Positions 1 to 9,022 of a stretch of DNA of 64,000 nucleotides are shown one piece after another. The notes under the pieces are model-generated. The model was given only the letters and a program-made list of their open reading frames with translations, did no database searches and had not been told where the DNA came from. The stretch comes from Ensifer canadensis (GTDB taxonomy: Bacteria > Pseudomonadota > Alphaproteobacteria > Rhizobiales > Rhizobiaceae), in assembly GCF_017488845.2 (NCBI RefSeq), contig NZ_CP083374.1, positions 405,501-469,500 on the forward strand, given 5' to 3'. How positions within the stretch are numbered: position 1 is the first letter of the stretch; every line of letters begins with the position of its first letter. A program made the position numbers and the translations under genes.

Positions 1-22
1 ATCGACGCTGGGAGGCGCGGAA

Positions 23-1552
23 ATGGGAACAGCAACAAGACTACCGCTCGTTGCGGCAACTTTATATCTAGGCGCTTCGGTCTTGGCCGTTCATCCGGCG
101 TCGGCTTCCGAACTCATCAGGATCGTATCCCCGTACAAGACCACGACGCTCGACCCGTTGCGCTCTGCCGCGGCGGGCAACATCGAGACATACGGCCAAC
201 TCTATGCGCGCCTTGTGCAGCGCAACACCGCAAACGGCGAACTTGAAGCAGGACTGGCTGAAAGCTGGGATATTTCGGAGGATGGCCGCACTTATACATT
301 TCGCTTGCGGGACGCAAAGTTCTCGAATGGCACAACCATCACGGCCGATGACGTCGTGTTCAGTCTGTCGCGCATCCACGATGACAAGCAGTCAGCCTAT
401 CCCGCCCCGCTCGGTGCAGTGGTGACCATCACGGCATCTGACCCCAAGACGGTGGTGATTAGACTGAAGTCTGCGTTCGCACCATTCCTGGGCAATCTCG
501 AAATTTGGAACATGGGGATTGTTTCCAAGGCTGACGTCGAGGCTCAGGGCGCGGAGAAGGCTTTCAGCAGCGCGCCAGTGACATCGGGCCCGTACGCCGT
601 CAAGGAATGGAAGCCGAATGATAAGCTCGTGCTGCAACCCAATGAGCACTATTGGCGCAGCGGCTATCCAAAATCGGACGCGATCGTCGAACTGAAAGAA
701 GTTGCCTCTCCTGAGACGCGAGCGGCGATGTTGAAGGCCGGCGAGGCTGAAGTGGTGCGCGCAGTACCGTGGGCGCAGATTGATGACCTGAAGGCAACGG
801 ACAGCATTGATATGCGGCTCGAACCTTCGACCACGATCTATATGACGTTGATGAACCACAAGCGCGAGCCGTTTTCAAACATGAAGGCAAGGCAGGCCGC
901 AGCCTATGCGATTGACAACAAAGCAATGGCAAAAGCGATCACGCGGGGTTACGCAGAACCCGCCAACACGACCCTGCCAGGCAGTATCGATTTCCACGAC
1001 AAGGACAACCCTGGCATCCCCTTTGATTCTGCGAAGGCAAAGCAGTTACTGATTGAGTCTGGAATGTCCGGACACGAGGTGAAGATCCTCGCCACATCGG
1101 GCGCGACCGAGCAGCAGATGGCGTTGCTGTTGCAGGCACAGTGGCAGGCCATCGGACTGAAGCCAGTCATTGTAAACGTTGACTCCGGCGCTTGGTGGGA
1201 TGCAACCGCCAAGGGCGACTACGATGCGGCGGCAAACTGGTGGTATAACGAGACGCCCGATCCCGATCTGGCTGTTCGCTGGGCAGTCTGCGGCACTTGC
1301 GGCTCCAACTCCTACAACACCTTCTACGCCAACCCGAAGGTCGACGAGTTGGTTGCGCAGGGCACCATGGAGACCGATCTCCAGAAGCGAGCGGAGATCT
1401 ATAAGGAGATCCAGAGGATCACGACCGAAGAGGTGTCTCAGATTCCTCTGTTCTATGCGCCGAACGCGGTCGCCTACTCGAAGAACCTCGAAGGCATCAA
1501 GCTTACCCCCTCCCTCCAGTGGACCCTCGAAGATACGACGGTCGCCAAGTAG
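23..1552 (+). CDS. ABC transporter substrate-binding protein, family 5 (dipeptide/oligopeptide type)
   Basis: Periplasmic solute receptor of a Dpp/Opp/Nik-type importer, 509 aa, the usual family length. Residues 1-29 form a Sec signal peptide (hydrophobic core, Ala-Ser-Ala before SE). The mature protein has the family 5 pattern: a DPLRS segment near residue 41, a GLAESWDISEDGRTYTF motif near 76-92 and a late QIPLFY motif. The ATG at 23 follows GGGAGG at 10-15. Two permeases and a fused double ATPase follow in the same direction, so this is the first gene of a complete importer. The nearby NylA-like and NylB-like hydrolases suggest a small amide or modified peptide as ligand; that is inference, since the family fold does not reveal the substrate. 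Confidence 0.93.
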   Translation: MGTATRLPLVAATLYLGASVLAVHPASASELIRIVSPYKTTTLDPLRSAAAGNIETYGQLYARLVQRNTANGELEAGLAESWDISEDGRTYTFRLRDAKFSNGTTITADDVVFSLSRIHDDKQSAYPAPLGAVVTITASDPKTVVIRLKSAFAPFLGNLEIWNMGIVSKADVEAQGAEKAFSSAPVTSGPYAVKEWKPNDKLVLQPNEHYWRSGYPKSDAIVELKEVASPETRAAMLKAGEAEVVRAVPWAQIDDLKATDSIDMRLEPSTTIYMTLMNHKREPFSNMKARQAAAYAIDNKAMAKAITRGYAEPANTTLPGSIDFHDKDNPGIPFDSAKAKQLLIESGMSGHEVKILATSGATEQQMALLLQAQWQAIGLKPVIVNVDSGAWWDATAKGDYDAAANWWYNETPDPDLAVRWAVCGTCGSNSYNTFYANPKVDELVAQGTMETDLQKRAEIYKEIQRITTEEVSQIPLFYAPNAVAYSKNLEGIKLTPSLQWTLEDTTVAK

Positions 1553-1616
1553 ATGAGATCAGGCGGGGCGGCGGCGCTTTGGTGTGCTGCCCTTCCCTCT
1601 CACCGGAGGAACCAGA

Positions 1617-2555
1617 TTGAACTTTCTGTCACTCATATCGCGGCGCATGCTGCAGTTGCTTGCCGTGATGGTCGGGATCAGCATCGTCACCTTCCTGCTG
1701 CTGCACCTCGCGCCCGGCGATCCCGCCCGTCTCCTTGCAGGCGACCGTGCGAGCCCCGAAACGATCGCGGCCATTCGTTCGCACTATGGTTTGGATCAGC
1801 CACTCTGGCGGCAGTACCTGACCTACACCATCAATCTACTTGGAGGTGACATCGGTCAATCATTGCGATTCCAGCGGCCGGTAAGCGAACTCATTTTGCA
1901 GTTCATGTGGCCAACCTTGTTCCTTACGGGTTACGTCGTGACACTGGCCGTTCCGCCAACAATTGCGTTGGCGATCGCCAGCGCCCGCGAACCAGGAGGT
2001 GCCGCCGACCAGACCATTCGGATCATCGGCATCATCGGCCTCACCATTCCGGTTTTCTGGCTGGGTATCATGATGTCGCGCTTCTTCGGTGTTTCGTTGG
2101 GATGGTTTCCTGTTTCAGGCTACGGCGAGACCTTTGCCGAGCATCTGCACCATTTGTTTCTGCCTGCGATGTCGACGGCGATCTGGCTTGTTCCGGTGCT
2201 GACCCAGAGTCTCCGCGCTGCGCTGATCGAAAAGACCACGGCCGACTTCGTAACCGCGGCGCGTGCTCAAGGTGCAAGCGAGCGGGAGATCTTCTGGAAA
2301 ACCATCCTGCCCAACGCCGTTCTTCCGACGCTCAACCTTCTGGGCGTTATGGTCGCCTTCATGATCGGCGGAGCCATCATCGTTGAAACGGTCTACGCTA
2401 TACCTGGCCTCGGCTCGCTGATGGTCGGCGCACTCCTCGGCCGTGACTACTATGTGGTGCAAGGGCTCACGCTCGTTTTTGCCTTCTCCACCGTATTCAT
2501 AACGCTAGCCGTCGATCTTGTTTCGGCTTTGATCGATCCCCGAATCCGGCTCTGA
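1617..2555 (+). CDS. ABC transporter permease, DppB type
   Basis: First inner-membrane subunit of the importer. From a TTG at 1617 it is 312 aa; this start is chosen because GGAGGA at 1605-1610 sits seven bases upstream, whereas the earlier in-frame start at 1584 has no such site. The N-terminus (RRMLQLLAVMVGISIVTFLL then HLAPGDPA) is the classic first membrane helix and GDPA loop of DppB. The EAA-type loop that contacts the ATPase is at TAARAQGASEREIFWKTILP. The end DLVSALIDPRIRL is also typical. About six membrane segments are visible. It is followed nine bases later by the partner permease. Confidence 0.93.
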   Translation: MNFLSLISRRMLQLLAVMVGISIVTFLLLHLAPGDPARLLAGDRASPETIAAIRSHYGLDQPLWRQYLTYTINLLGGDIGQSLRFQRPVSELILQFMWPTLFLTGYVVTLAVPPTIALAIASAREPGGAADQTIRIIGIIGLTIPVFWLGIMMSRFFGVSLGWFPVSGYGETFAEHLHHLFLPAMSTAIWLVPVLTQSLRAALIEKTTADFVTAARAQGASEREIFWKTILPNAVLPTLNLLGVMVAFMIGGAIIVETVYAIPGLGSLMVGALLGRDYYVVQGLTLVFAFSTVFITLAVDLVSALIDPRIRL

Positions 2556-2564
2556 GGTACCACA

Positions 2565-3416
2565 ATGTTGAAATCACCTGCTTTATCAGGGATCGTTGCA
2601 TTCACAACGCAGCTCTCACCGATGATGGTGCTGGCGATCGCCATTCTTGGCGGCTGGTTGTTCATCGCCTTGGCCGCTCCCCTGATCGCGCCATACGACC
2701 CGGACACGATCGACATCGCCAGTATGCTGACAGCGCCCAGTGCAGATCATTGGTTTGGAACCGATCAGGTAGGTCGCGACGTTTTCTCCCGTGTCATTTA
2801 CGCAGCGCGCGTGGACCTGTTTCTTTGTGTCATCGGCGTCCTGCCTCCGCTTGTAATCGGCACCATCGTCGGGCTCTTCAGCGGTTACTTCGGAGGCATG
2901 GTCGATAGCGTCTTCATGCGGGTCTATGACCTTACGGTCGCCTTTCCATTTTTTGTCTTGGTTCTGGCTATCGTCGGCGTGATCGGACCGGGCCTCGTCA
3001 ATTTTATCATCGCACTGACGATCGTCGGCTGGGTCAGCTACGCGCGTCTTGTCAGAGCTGAAGTCCTGACGGTTCGCGAAAGCGAATTCGTCCGCGCCGC
3101 CGAATGCCTCGGCTACCCGAGACGAGCGGTCCTTTTCCAACACGTTCTGCCGAACGCAATCGGGCCAGTCATTGCCTATGCCGTGAGCGACGCCGTACTT
3201 GTCATGCTGGCCGGGGCGAGCTTTGGCTATCTCGGCATGGGCGCTCAGCCGCCGCTCGCAGAATGGGGCGTCATCATTGCCGACGGACAGGCGTTCATCC
3301 AGCAAGCATGGTGGATCTGCCTCTTCCCAGGTCTCGCGGCAATTTCACTCGGACTGGGCTTCGCCTTTCTCGGAGACGGTCTCGGTCAATGGCAGCGTCG
3401 AGAGGTGGCCGCATGA
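2565..3416 (+). CDS. ABC transporter permease, DppC type
   Basis: Second membrane subunit, 283 aa. It has the DppC signature HWFGTDQVGRDVFSRVIYAA after the first membrane helix, and the coupling loop RAAECLGYPRRAVLFQHVLP. Five to six membrane segments are visible. Its stop codon overlaps the ATG of the ATPase gene (ATGA at 3413-3416), which indicates translational coupling. With the upstream DppB-type subunit it should form the heterodimeric channel. Confidence 0.93.
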   Translation: MLKSPALSGIVAFTTQLSPMMVLAIAILGGWLFIALAAPLIAPYDPDTIDIASMLTAPSADHWFGTDQVGRDVFSRVIYAARVDLFLCVIGVLPPLVIGTIVGLFSGYFGGMVDSVFMRVYDLTVAFPFFVLVLAIVGVIGPGLVNFIIALTIVGWVSYARLVRAEVLTVRESEFVRAAECLGYPRRAVLFQHVLPNAIGPVIAYAVSDAVLVMLAGASFGYLGMGAQPPLAEWGVIIADGQAFIQQAWWICLFPGLAAISLGLGFAFLGDGLGQWQRREVAA

Positions 3417-5068
3417 GCATGGCAAGCAAGCTCTCACCATTGATGGAGGTTGAAAACCTGTCGATCTCCTTCGGATCCCTCGAGACTGTGAAAGGAGTGT
3501 CGTTTAGTGTCAATGCTGGCGAAATCCTCGGCATCGTCGGGGAAAGCGGGTCTGGGAAGTCCCTCACGTGCCGCGCGCTCATGGGCATTCTTCCCAGAAC
3601 AGCAACAACAATGGGCGCTGTCCGGTTGGAGGGGCGAAGCCTCCTCGAACTTGGCGAGCCTGACTGGTGCTCGATCCGCGGCCGCGAACTCGGTATGATC
3701 TTCCAGAACCCCGCTTCACATCTCGACCCGCTCCGTCGCATCGGCAAGCAAGTCGCAGCACCGATGGTGCGGCATCTGGGAATATCGAAGCGCGAAGGAG
3801 AGCGGCGGACAATCCAACTGCTTGAGGATGTTGGCATCCAAGATGCGCACGCGCGATCGCGTTCTTATCCGCACGAATTCTCCGGCGGAATGAAACAGCG
3901 GGCCATGATCGCCGCTGCAATCGGCTGTGGACCGAAGCTACTGATCGCCGACGAGCCGACCACAGCACTAGACGTTACTGTCCAGGCGCGCATCCTTAAG
4001 CTTCTGCGCGATCTGAACCGAAATCGCGGCTTGTCGATCATCCTGATTTCTCATGATCTGGCCGCAATCGCCAGCACCTGCTCGCGCGTGATCGTCATGC
4101 GCAACGGAGAAATTGTTGAACAGGGCCCGACTGAGGAGATCATTAACCGCCCCAAAAGCAGCTACACACAGCTCCTGATCGCGTCGCAGCCAAACGGCTG
4201 GAGCAACACCGGTGATCCAGCGCCTGCATCGCGGTCCATCCCCCTGATCAGCGTTGACAAGCTTTCCGTGTCGTTCGTGCCGCGAGGCAATCTCCTAACC
4301 GGTTCGGCATCCAAACGAATCCCATTCCTTGCCCTGAACGAAGTCGATCTTCAGGTCAGCGCCGGAGAAACGGTGGGCATCGTCGGCGAAAGCGGATCGG
4401 GCAAGAGCACGCTCGCGCGGGCGATTGTACGGCAGAACAAGCCGAGCAATGGCGCGATCAGTTTCGATGGCAGCGATGTGCATGAGTTGAGCGGCGCGGA
4501 GCTCATGCGTTTCCAACGGCGCGTGCAAATGGTTTTCCAGAATCCGTACGACTCCCTCAACCCCCGAATGAGTGTCCGGGACGCCGTCGCCGAGCCGATA
4601 TGGAGGCACGGCCTGTCAGACCGACGCTCGGCTCTAATGCGCGCAGACGACCTTCTGGAGATGGTCGAGCTGCCGAGGGCGTTGCGAGAGCGTCGCCCCC
4701 GACAGCTATCTGGCGGCCAATGCCAGCGTGTCGGCTTGGCCAGGGCACTCTCGCTAGAGCCAGAATTGTTGATCGCAGACGAAATCACGTCCGCTTTGGA
4801 CGTGACAACACAGGCACAAATCCTGGAACTCCTGGGCAGACTTCAGCGCGAGCGGCAACTCGCATTGCTCTACATTTCCCACGATCTCGGCGTCGTCAAC
4901 AGCATTTGCCAACGGGTCTATGTCTTTAAGGGAGGCAGGATCGTTGAGAGCGGCCCGACACAACAGGTCCTGAACAAGCCACAAGATAGCTACACCCGCG
5001 AGCTTGTCGGTTCAGTCACCCACCTAAAGCCCCATGCAAGACAAGGAATGTGCCATGCGCCTCGATGA
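3413..5068 (+). CDS. Fused dual ABC ATPase (DppD-DppF type)
   Basis: A 551-aa protein carrying both ATPases of the importer in one chain. The start at 3413 overlaps the permease stop; the reading frame is open much further upstream but that part lies inside the permease gene. First domain: Walker A GESGSGKS at about 43-50, signature FSGGMKQR at 156-163, Walker [13 protein letters not shown] from 176. Second domain: GESGSGKS at about 325-332, signature LSGGQCQR at 432-439, then LLIADEITSALD. Two small oddities in the second domain are Cys in the signature (usually LSGGQRQR) and DEIT in place of DEPT after Walker B; the catalytic Glu is kept. The linker near 260-280 follows a short oligopeptide-type C-terminal segment. 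Confidence 0.93.
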   Translation: MSMASKLSPLMEVENLSISFGSLETVKGVSFSVNAGEILGIVGESGSGKSLTCRALMGILPRTATTMGAVRLEGRSLLELGEPDWCSIRGRELGMIFQNPASHLDPLRRIGKQVAAPMVRHLGISKREGERRTIQLLEDVGIQDAHARSRSYPHEFSGGMKQRAMIAAAIGCGPKLLIADEPTTALDVTVQARILKLLRDLNRNRGLSIILISHDLAAIASTCSRVIVMRNGEIVEQGPTEEIINRPKSSYTQLLIASQPNGWSNTGDPAPASRSIPLISVDKLSVSFVPRGNLLTGSASKRIPFLALNEVDLQVSAGETVGIVGESGSGKSTLARAIVRQNKPSNGAISFDGSDVHELSGAELMRFQRRVQMVFQNPYDSLNPRMSVRDAVAEPIWRHGLSDRRSALMRADDLLEMVELPRALRERRPRQLSGGQCQRVGLARALSLEPELLIADEITSALDVTTQAQILELLGRLQRERQLALLYISHDLGVVNSICQRVYVFKGGRIVESGPTQQVLNKPQDSYTRELVGSVTHLKPHARQGMCHAPR

Positions 5069-6515
5069 GTACGTCACCTACGATGGCGTCGGCCTTGCGC
5101 AACTCTTGGCAAAGGGTGACGTAAGCCCGAGAGATTTGGGGCGGTGCATTACGAGCTCGGTGGCGGCAGTGAACTCAAAGATCAATGCCGTCATAGAACT
5201 GTACTCCGACGCCTTGGATTGCCTTCCGGAGAAGCCGGGCCCGGGCCCGTTCTACGGGATCCCGACACTGACAAAGGACTTTCCGGTCGAGGCGGGGCGC
5301 CCTGCCGAGTTCGGCAGTCGGCTTGCTGAGGGAAACCGGGCGACGCAGGACGCCGTTTATTGGGAACGACTTAGAAACGCGGGCCTGGTCAATGTCGGCC
5401 GTACGACCAGCTCGGAGTTCGGCGTGGCCGCAACGACAGAAACGCTGCTCTACGGCAACACCTCTAATCCATGGGATCCCAAGCGCGGCGTCGCGGGGTC
5501 AAGCGGCGGTGCGGCCGCGGCAGTTGCAGCGGGCATTGTGCCATTCGCGCAGGGCAGCGACGGTGGCGGATCGATCCGCAATCCCGCCTCCTTCTGTGGA
5601 CTGATCGGGCTCAAACCCTCACGCGGGCGCATTACCGGATCTCCACGCGCCAACGCTCCGCTTCTGGGACTCGCCACGGCATTCATGTTGACAAGATCAA
5701 TTCGCGACACGGCCCTCCTGCTGGATCTATCCAATGGCCCTGACGCTGGGGATGGATACGAGATTTGCAGGCCGACCAGCAGCTATAGCGAGACAATTCA
5801 GCGTCCGCCGAAGGGCTTGCGCATCGCACTCTGCACAGACTCCTGGTCGGGGTTCCAATGTGATCCCGAAGTCGTGAACGCTGTAAGAATGACGGCGGGA
5901 CTGTTAGCTGCCCTTGGTCATCACGTCGTGGAAGCGCGGCCAGAATTCGACTACGCCGCGTTTCTCCATGCACAGAAAATCATCTGGGCAGCCGATAGCG
6001 CTTCGGGATTGTCGAAAATTGCAGAACACATGCAAAGGAAGCTCGGCCCTGAAACTGTTGGCACCACTGTCCTGGCCTTGCATCGCTACGGAACGACGCT
6101 TAGCGGCGCGGAACTGATCGGTGCGCTTGCCACTTATGACGATGTGACGCGCCAAATCGGCCGCTTCTTCAATCAATACGATCTCCTCTTGACGCCGACC
6201 AGCGCCATTCTGCCGGAGATCGTGGGGACATTTGACCCCGCGCGGCCGGAAATCGATGCGGACGATGTCTTCGCCGACCTCGAACCGAAGGAAACGTTTA
6301 CAGCTCTTTTCAATGGCACTGGTCAGCCAGCAATCTCGCTTCCGACGGGAACATCCTCAGGCGGAATCCCTATCGGCAGCCAGCTGGTGGCCCGGTTCGG
6401 GCGCGAGGACTTGCTGCTTGCTGTCGGACGCCAGCTCGAAGAAGGTCTGGATCGTAACAACGGCATATGGGGGCAAGGATTTCCCCCTGTCTTTGCAGGT
6501 AGCATGCGGGAGTGA
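5055..6515 (+). CDS. Amidase-signature hydrolase, NylA-like
   Basis: Amidase-signature enzyme, 486 aa from the ATG at 5055, which has AAGGA at 5043-5047; it overlaps the ATPase gene by 14 bases. The Ser-cisSer-Lys triad is visible as Lys74 (TLTKDF), Ser149/150 (AGSSGG) and Ser173 (GGSIRNPAS). From memory, the spacing is almost that of NylA, the 6-aminohexanoate cyclic dimer hydrolase (Lys72, Ser150, Ser174). The C-terminal block GQPAISLP, then PIGSQLVA, then GREDLLL also follows NylA. It should hydrolyse a carboxamide or lactam in the cytoplasm after uptake. Exact substrate unknown; GatA, AtzF or generic amidase functions cannot be excluded, but no GatC or allophanate partner is nearby. Confidence 0.9.
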   Translation: MRLDEYVTYDGVGLAQLLAKGDVSPRDLGRCITSSVAAVNSKINAVIELYSDALDCLPEKPGPGPFYGIPTLTKDFPVEAGRPAEFGSRLAEGNRATQDAVYWERLRNAGLVNVGRTTSSEFGVAATTETLLYGNTSNPWDPKRGVAGSSGGAAAAVAAGIVPFAQGSDGGGSIRNPASFCGLIGLKPSRGRITGSPRANAPLLGLATAFMLTRSIRDTALLLDLSNGPDAGDGYEICRPTSSYSETIQRPPKGLRIALCTDSWSGFQCDPEVVNAVRMTAGLLAALGHHVVEARPEFDYAAFLHAQKIIWAADSASGLSKIAEHMQRKLGPETVGTTVLALHRYGTTLSGAELIGALATYDDVTRQIGRFFNQYDLLLTPTSAILPEIVGTFDPARPEIDADDVFADLEPKETFTALFNGTGQPAISLPTGTSSGGIPIGSQLVARFGREDLLLAVGRQLEEGLDRNNGIWGQGFPPVFAGSMRE

Positions 6516-7441
6516 TGACAGTGACATTTGCCAATGACGAAAGCTCGAACGAGGCTGGTGCGGAGAAGATCGACATTGAAGCGATCCTCCGCGCGCGCAT
6601 GAACGAATTCTCTCCCTCGGAGCAGAGCCTCGCTGTCTACATGCTCGATAATGTTCAATTGTTGCCCTTTGAGACGGGCAGCACCATCGCGCGCGCAGTA
6701 GGCGTGAGCGAGATGACGGTGACGCGTTTCGTACGATCTCTTGGCTTTGAAAATCTTCGCGATCTGAAGAACCGGATGCGCAGCTCTGTTGTAGAGAGAG
6801 ACGGAGAAGTCGATGACTACATGGCGCGTTTCCAGGTCCGCAACAGCCGACAACAGGAACTCCAAGAGAGCTTGAAACTCGAGCTGGACGCGATCGTGAA
6901 GGCGTATGGGCTGACTGCGACTGAACAATGGGATGAGGCCGCAACGCTTCTTGCCAAGACCCGCCACGTCTATGTCGTCGGATTCCAGGCGTCCAAAGGT
7001 TTGGCGATGGATTTCTCGAGCCGTCTGCTATGGGCGCGCCCAAACGTTCTCTTCGCCGACAACGCTACAGGCACCTTTGGCGAAGTCCTCTCAAGCGACC
7101 CCAAACAGAGCGTGGTTGTACTGGTTGATACTGCGGCCTATGCCGCCCGAGGGATCAAGTTGGCTGACAAGCTCAAGGCATTCGGAATTCCACTCATCAT
7201 TGTGACCGACCGCTACAGTCATTGGGGCTTCACCTACACGCCGCTTGTCTTTGAGGGGCACACACACGTGAAAACCTTCTGGGACTCGACGGCGAGCCTT
7301 GGAGTGATCCTCAACCTCATGATCGACTCTGTGGCGGTGAAGCTCGGCCCCAAGGCGAAGCGCAATTTTGCGACAATGAGCGAGATGGGTCAGTTGTTCG
7401 GCGAGTTCGTCGGCGGATCGTACCTAAGGCGAAAAGACTAG
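6512..7441 (+). CDS. RpiR/MurR family transcriptional regulator
   Basis: A 309-aa regulator with an N-terminal RpiR helix-turn-helix (GSTIARAVGVSEMTVTRFVR, about residues 57-76) and a C-terminal SIS sugar-isomerase-like ligand domain (about 130-270, VVGFQASKGLAMDFSSRL). Translation may begin at GTG 6512, overlapping the amidase stop, or at ATG 6515. It sits between the amidase and the NylB-like hydrolase in the same direction, so it probably controls this operon. RpiR proteins usually sense phosphosugars or amino sugars, so the effector here is an open question. Confidence 0.92.
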   Translation: MMTVTFANDESSNEAGAEKIDIEAILRARMNEFSPSEQSLAVYMLDNVQLLPFETGSTIARAVGVSEMTVTRFVRSLGFENLRDLKNRMRSSVVERDGEVDDYMARFQVRNSRQQELQESLKLELDAIVKAYGLTATEQWDEAATLLAKTRHVYVVGFQASKGLAMDFSSRLLWARPNVLFADNATGTFGEVLSSDPKQSVVVLVDTAAYAARGIKLADKLKAFGIPLIIVTDRYSHWGFTYTPLVFEGHTHVKTFWDSTASLGVILNLMIDSVAVKLGPKAKRNFATMSEMGQLFGEFVGGSYLRRKD

Positions 7442-7471
7442 TATTATCAAGGAAATGCGAAAGAAGTACTG

Positions 7472-8662
7472 ATGACATCGAGCTCTACGCTAACCTTCCG
7501 TGATCCCAACAAACCCGGCGCACCCCTTGTCCCGCGGGCGGAGTGGGATCGCGCGCCGTGGAATCGCTGGACCTTCCAGAACGTGCGTTCGATCGTGCCC
7601 ACAGCACAGGTCTGGCGAGGTCAGGGTGGACCAACGGAAATGCTCAGTGCGCATCAGGATATTGATCGCGTTGAGTTCGAGCTGGACGGGACCCGCCGGA
7701 CGGTCGCTAACTTCATGCAAGCGCAGTATACCGACGCGTTTCTCGTTCTGCACCGCGGGAAAGTGGTCGCGGAGAGATATCTCAGCGGCATGACCGCCAG
7801 GACGCCGCACCTCTCGCAATCGGTGGCCAAATCCATTGTCGGCACCGTGGCAGGCATTCTTATCGAACGCGGTGAAATCGATCCGGCCGCTCCACTCACC
7901 CAGTATCTCCCCGAACTCGAAACCACAGCGTACCGGGGTGCTACCGTTCAGCATGTGCTGGATATGACCAGTGGCGTGGTATTCGACGAAACCTACACTG
8001 CCCACGATTCCCACATGGCGCAGTTGGATGTCGCAAGCGGTTGGAAAGACGGACATCAGCCAGACTGGCCGAAGAACGTTTGGGAATTGATCCTCACGCT
8101 AAAGGAGGCCGAATGCCCGCACGGGGCTTCGTTCCGCTATCGCTCTATCGAAACAGACGCACTCGCCTTCGTTCTTCAGCGGGTAAGCGGTCTGATGCTA
8201 TCTGAGCTCGTAAGCCGCGAATTGTGGTCGCGTATGGGGGCTGAGGAAGATGCCTATTTCACTGTGGATCCCGCAGGCTATGCGCTTGGTGACGGCGGTT
8301 TCAATGCCACGCTGCGTGACTACGGACGCTTCGCATTGTTGCACCTCGGGCAAGGCAACATTGGTGGTCGGCAGGTTGTTCCCTCAAGATGGATCGAAGA
8401 AACTCGCCACGGAAAATCGTACCCACTTGGAGACAACTATTGCCAGACCTTACCGCGCGGCAGTTATCATAACCAGTTTTGGATCGAGGACCAGAAAAGA
8501 CGCGCCTATATGGCACGCGGCGTGTTCGGTCAGTTGATCTATATCGACCCGGAAGGCGACTTCGCCGCTGTGATCCTCTCAAGTTGGCCACAGTTCCTCA
8601 GCACGGATCGGACGCGGACGGCACTAAGTGCGATACATGCCATCCGTGATGCCTTGAATTAA
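7472..8662 (+). CDS. Serine hydrolase of beta-lactamase fold, NylB-like (6-aminohexanoate-dimer hydrolase family)
   Basis: A 396-aa penicillin-recognising-fold hydrolase. The catalytic SxxK is SVAK at Ser117-Lys120 and the catalytic Tyr is Tyr223 in FRYRSIETDALAF; these match Ser112, Lys115 and Tyr215 of NylB as I remember them. Other NylB-like blocks are NRWTFQNVRSIVPTA (31-45), TDAFLVL (87-93) and VQHVLDM (159-165), well beyond what a generic class C beta-lactamase would share. No signal peptide is seen, so it should be cytoplasmic, like NylB. It would cleave a linear amide, perhaps the product of the NylA-like amidase. Esterase or D-aminopeptidase activity is also common in this fold. Confidence 0.88.
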   Translation: MTSSSTLTFRDPNKPGAPLVPRAEWDRAPWNRWTFQNVRSIVPTAQVWRGQGGPTEMLSAHQDIDRVEFELDGTRRTVANFMQAQYTDAFLVLHRGKVVAERYLSGMTARTPHLSQSVAKSIVGTVAGILIERGEIDPAAPLTQYLPELETTAYRGATVQHVLDMTSGVVFDETYTAHDSHMAQLDVASGWKDGHQPDWPKNVWELILTLKEAECPHGASFRYRSIETDALAFVLQRVSGLMLSELVSRELWSRMGAEEDAYFTVDPAGYALGDGGFNATLRDYGRFALLHLGQGNIGGRQVVPSRWIEETRHGKSYPLGDNYCQTLPRGSYHNQFWIEDQKRRAYMARGVFGQLIYIDPEGDFAAVILSSWPQFLSTDRTRTALSAIHAIRDALN

Positions 8663-9022
8663 GTGCTCTCGGACGAGGGCAGCCCCGGCCGCATGGTAAG
8701 CGTTCTGATGGCCTTGGTCATCGTGCCCTTCGCGACGGCAAGCACGACTGTAGCGGCGGCTTCTTGCGCCGATTGTGTGCAACTCCACGATCGGCATCTT
8801 CATCACATTGCCAGCAGTCTCCCCTCGGCCGACGACGTCATTCGTCCATCAATCACGAGGCTGACATCCACGATCGACCCGTCTGCTTTGCGGTAGGGCG
8901 GATTACAAACTTGGCTGCCACAGGGGTGGCATCGCTTTTTTTGAGCCACTGCGCCTTGAAGCGCATTTGAGCGAAACGCATTATTGTTGGTGGGAGCGAT
9001 CGCGTCTCGAGGAGTGGTGCAA
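8663..9022 (+). other. Intergenic region without an intact gene
   Basis: About 360 bases between the serine hydrolase and the patatin gene. Open frames here are short and lack ribosome binding sites. The minus strand shows weak PAS-like remnants (see the entry at 8803-8960). The last part should hold the promoter of the patatin gene; AGGAG at 9010-9014 is its ribosome binding site. Confidence 0.5.
8803..8960 (-). pseudogene. Possible remnant of a PAS-domain protein
   Basis: On the minus strand one frame reads YRKADGSIVDVSLVIDGRMT followed by a GRLLAM stretch and a stop, which resembles the second half of a PAS domain. A neighbouring frame just upstream reads RFKAQWLKKSDATPVAAKF. Joining the two needs a frameshift. 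The match is short and by eye only, so this is a weak call. Confidence 0.2.

Noticed and set aside
3104..3412. N-terminal extension of the first fused ATPase
   Set aside because: The extra 103 codons lie inside the DppC-type gene in another frame; the ATGA overlap at 3413 gives a normal start.
8663..8896. 77-codon frame directly after the NylB-like gene
   Set aside because: It begins right at the stop codon without a ribosome binding site. A hydrophobic stretch near the start is the only protein-like feature.
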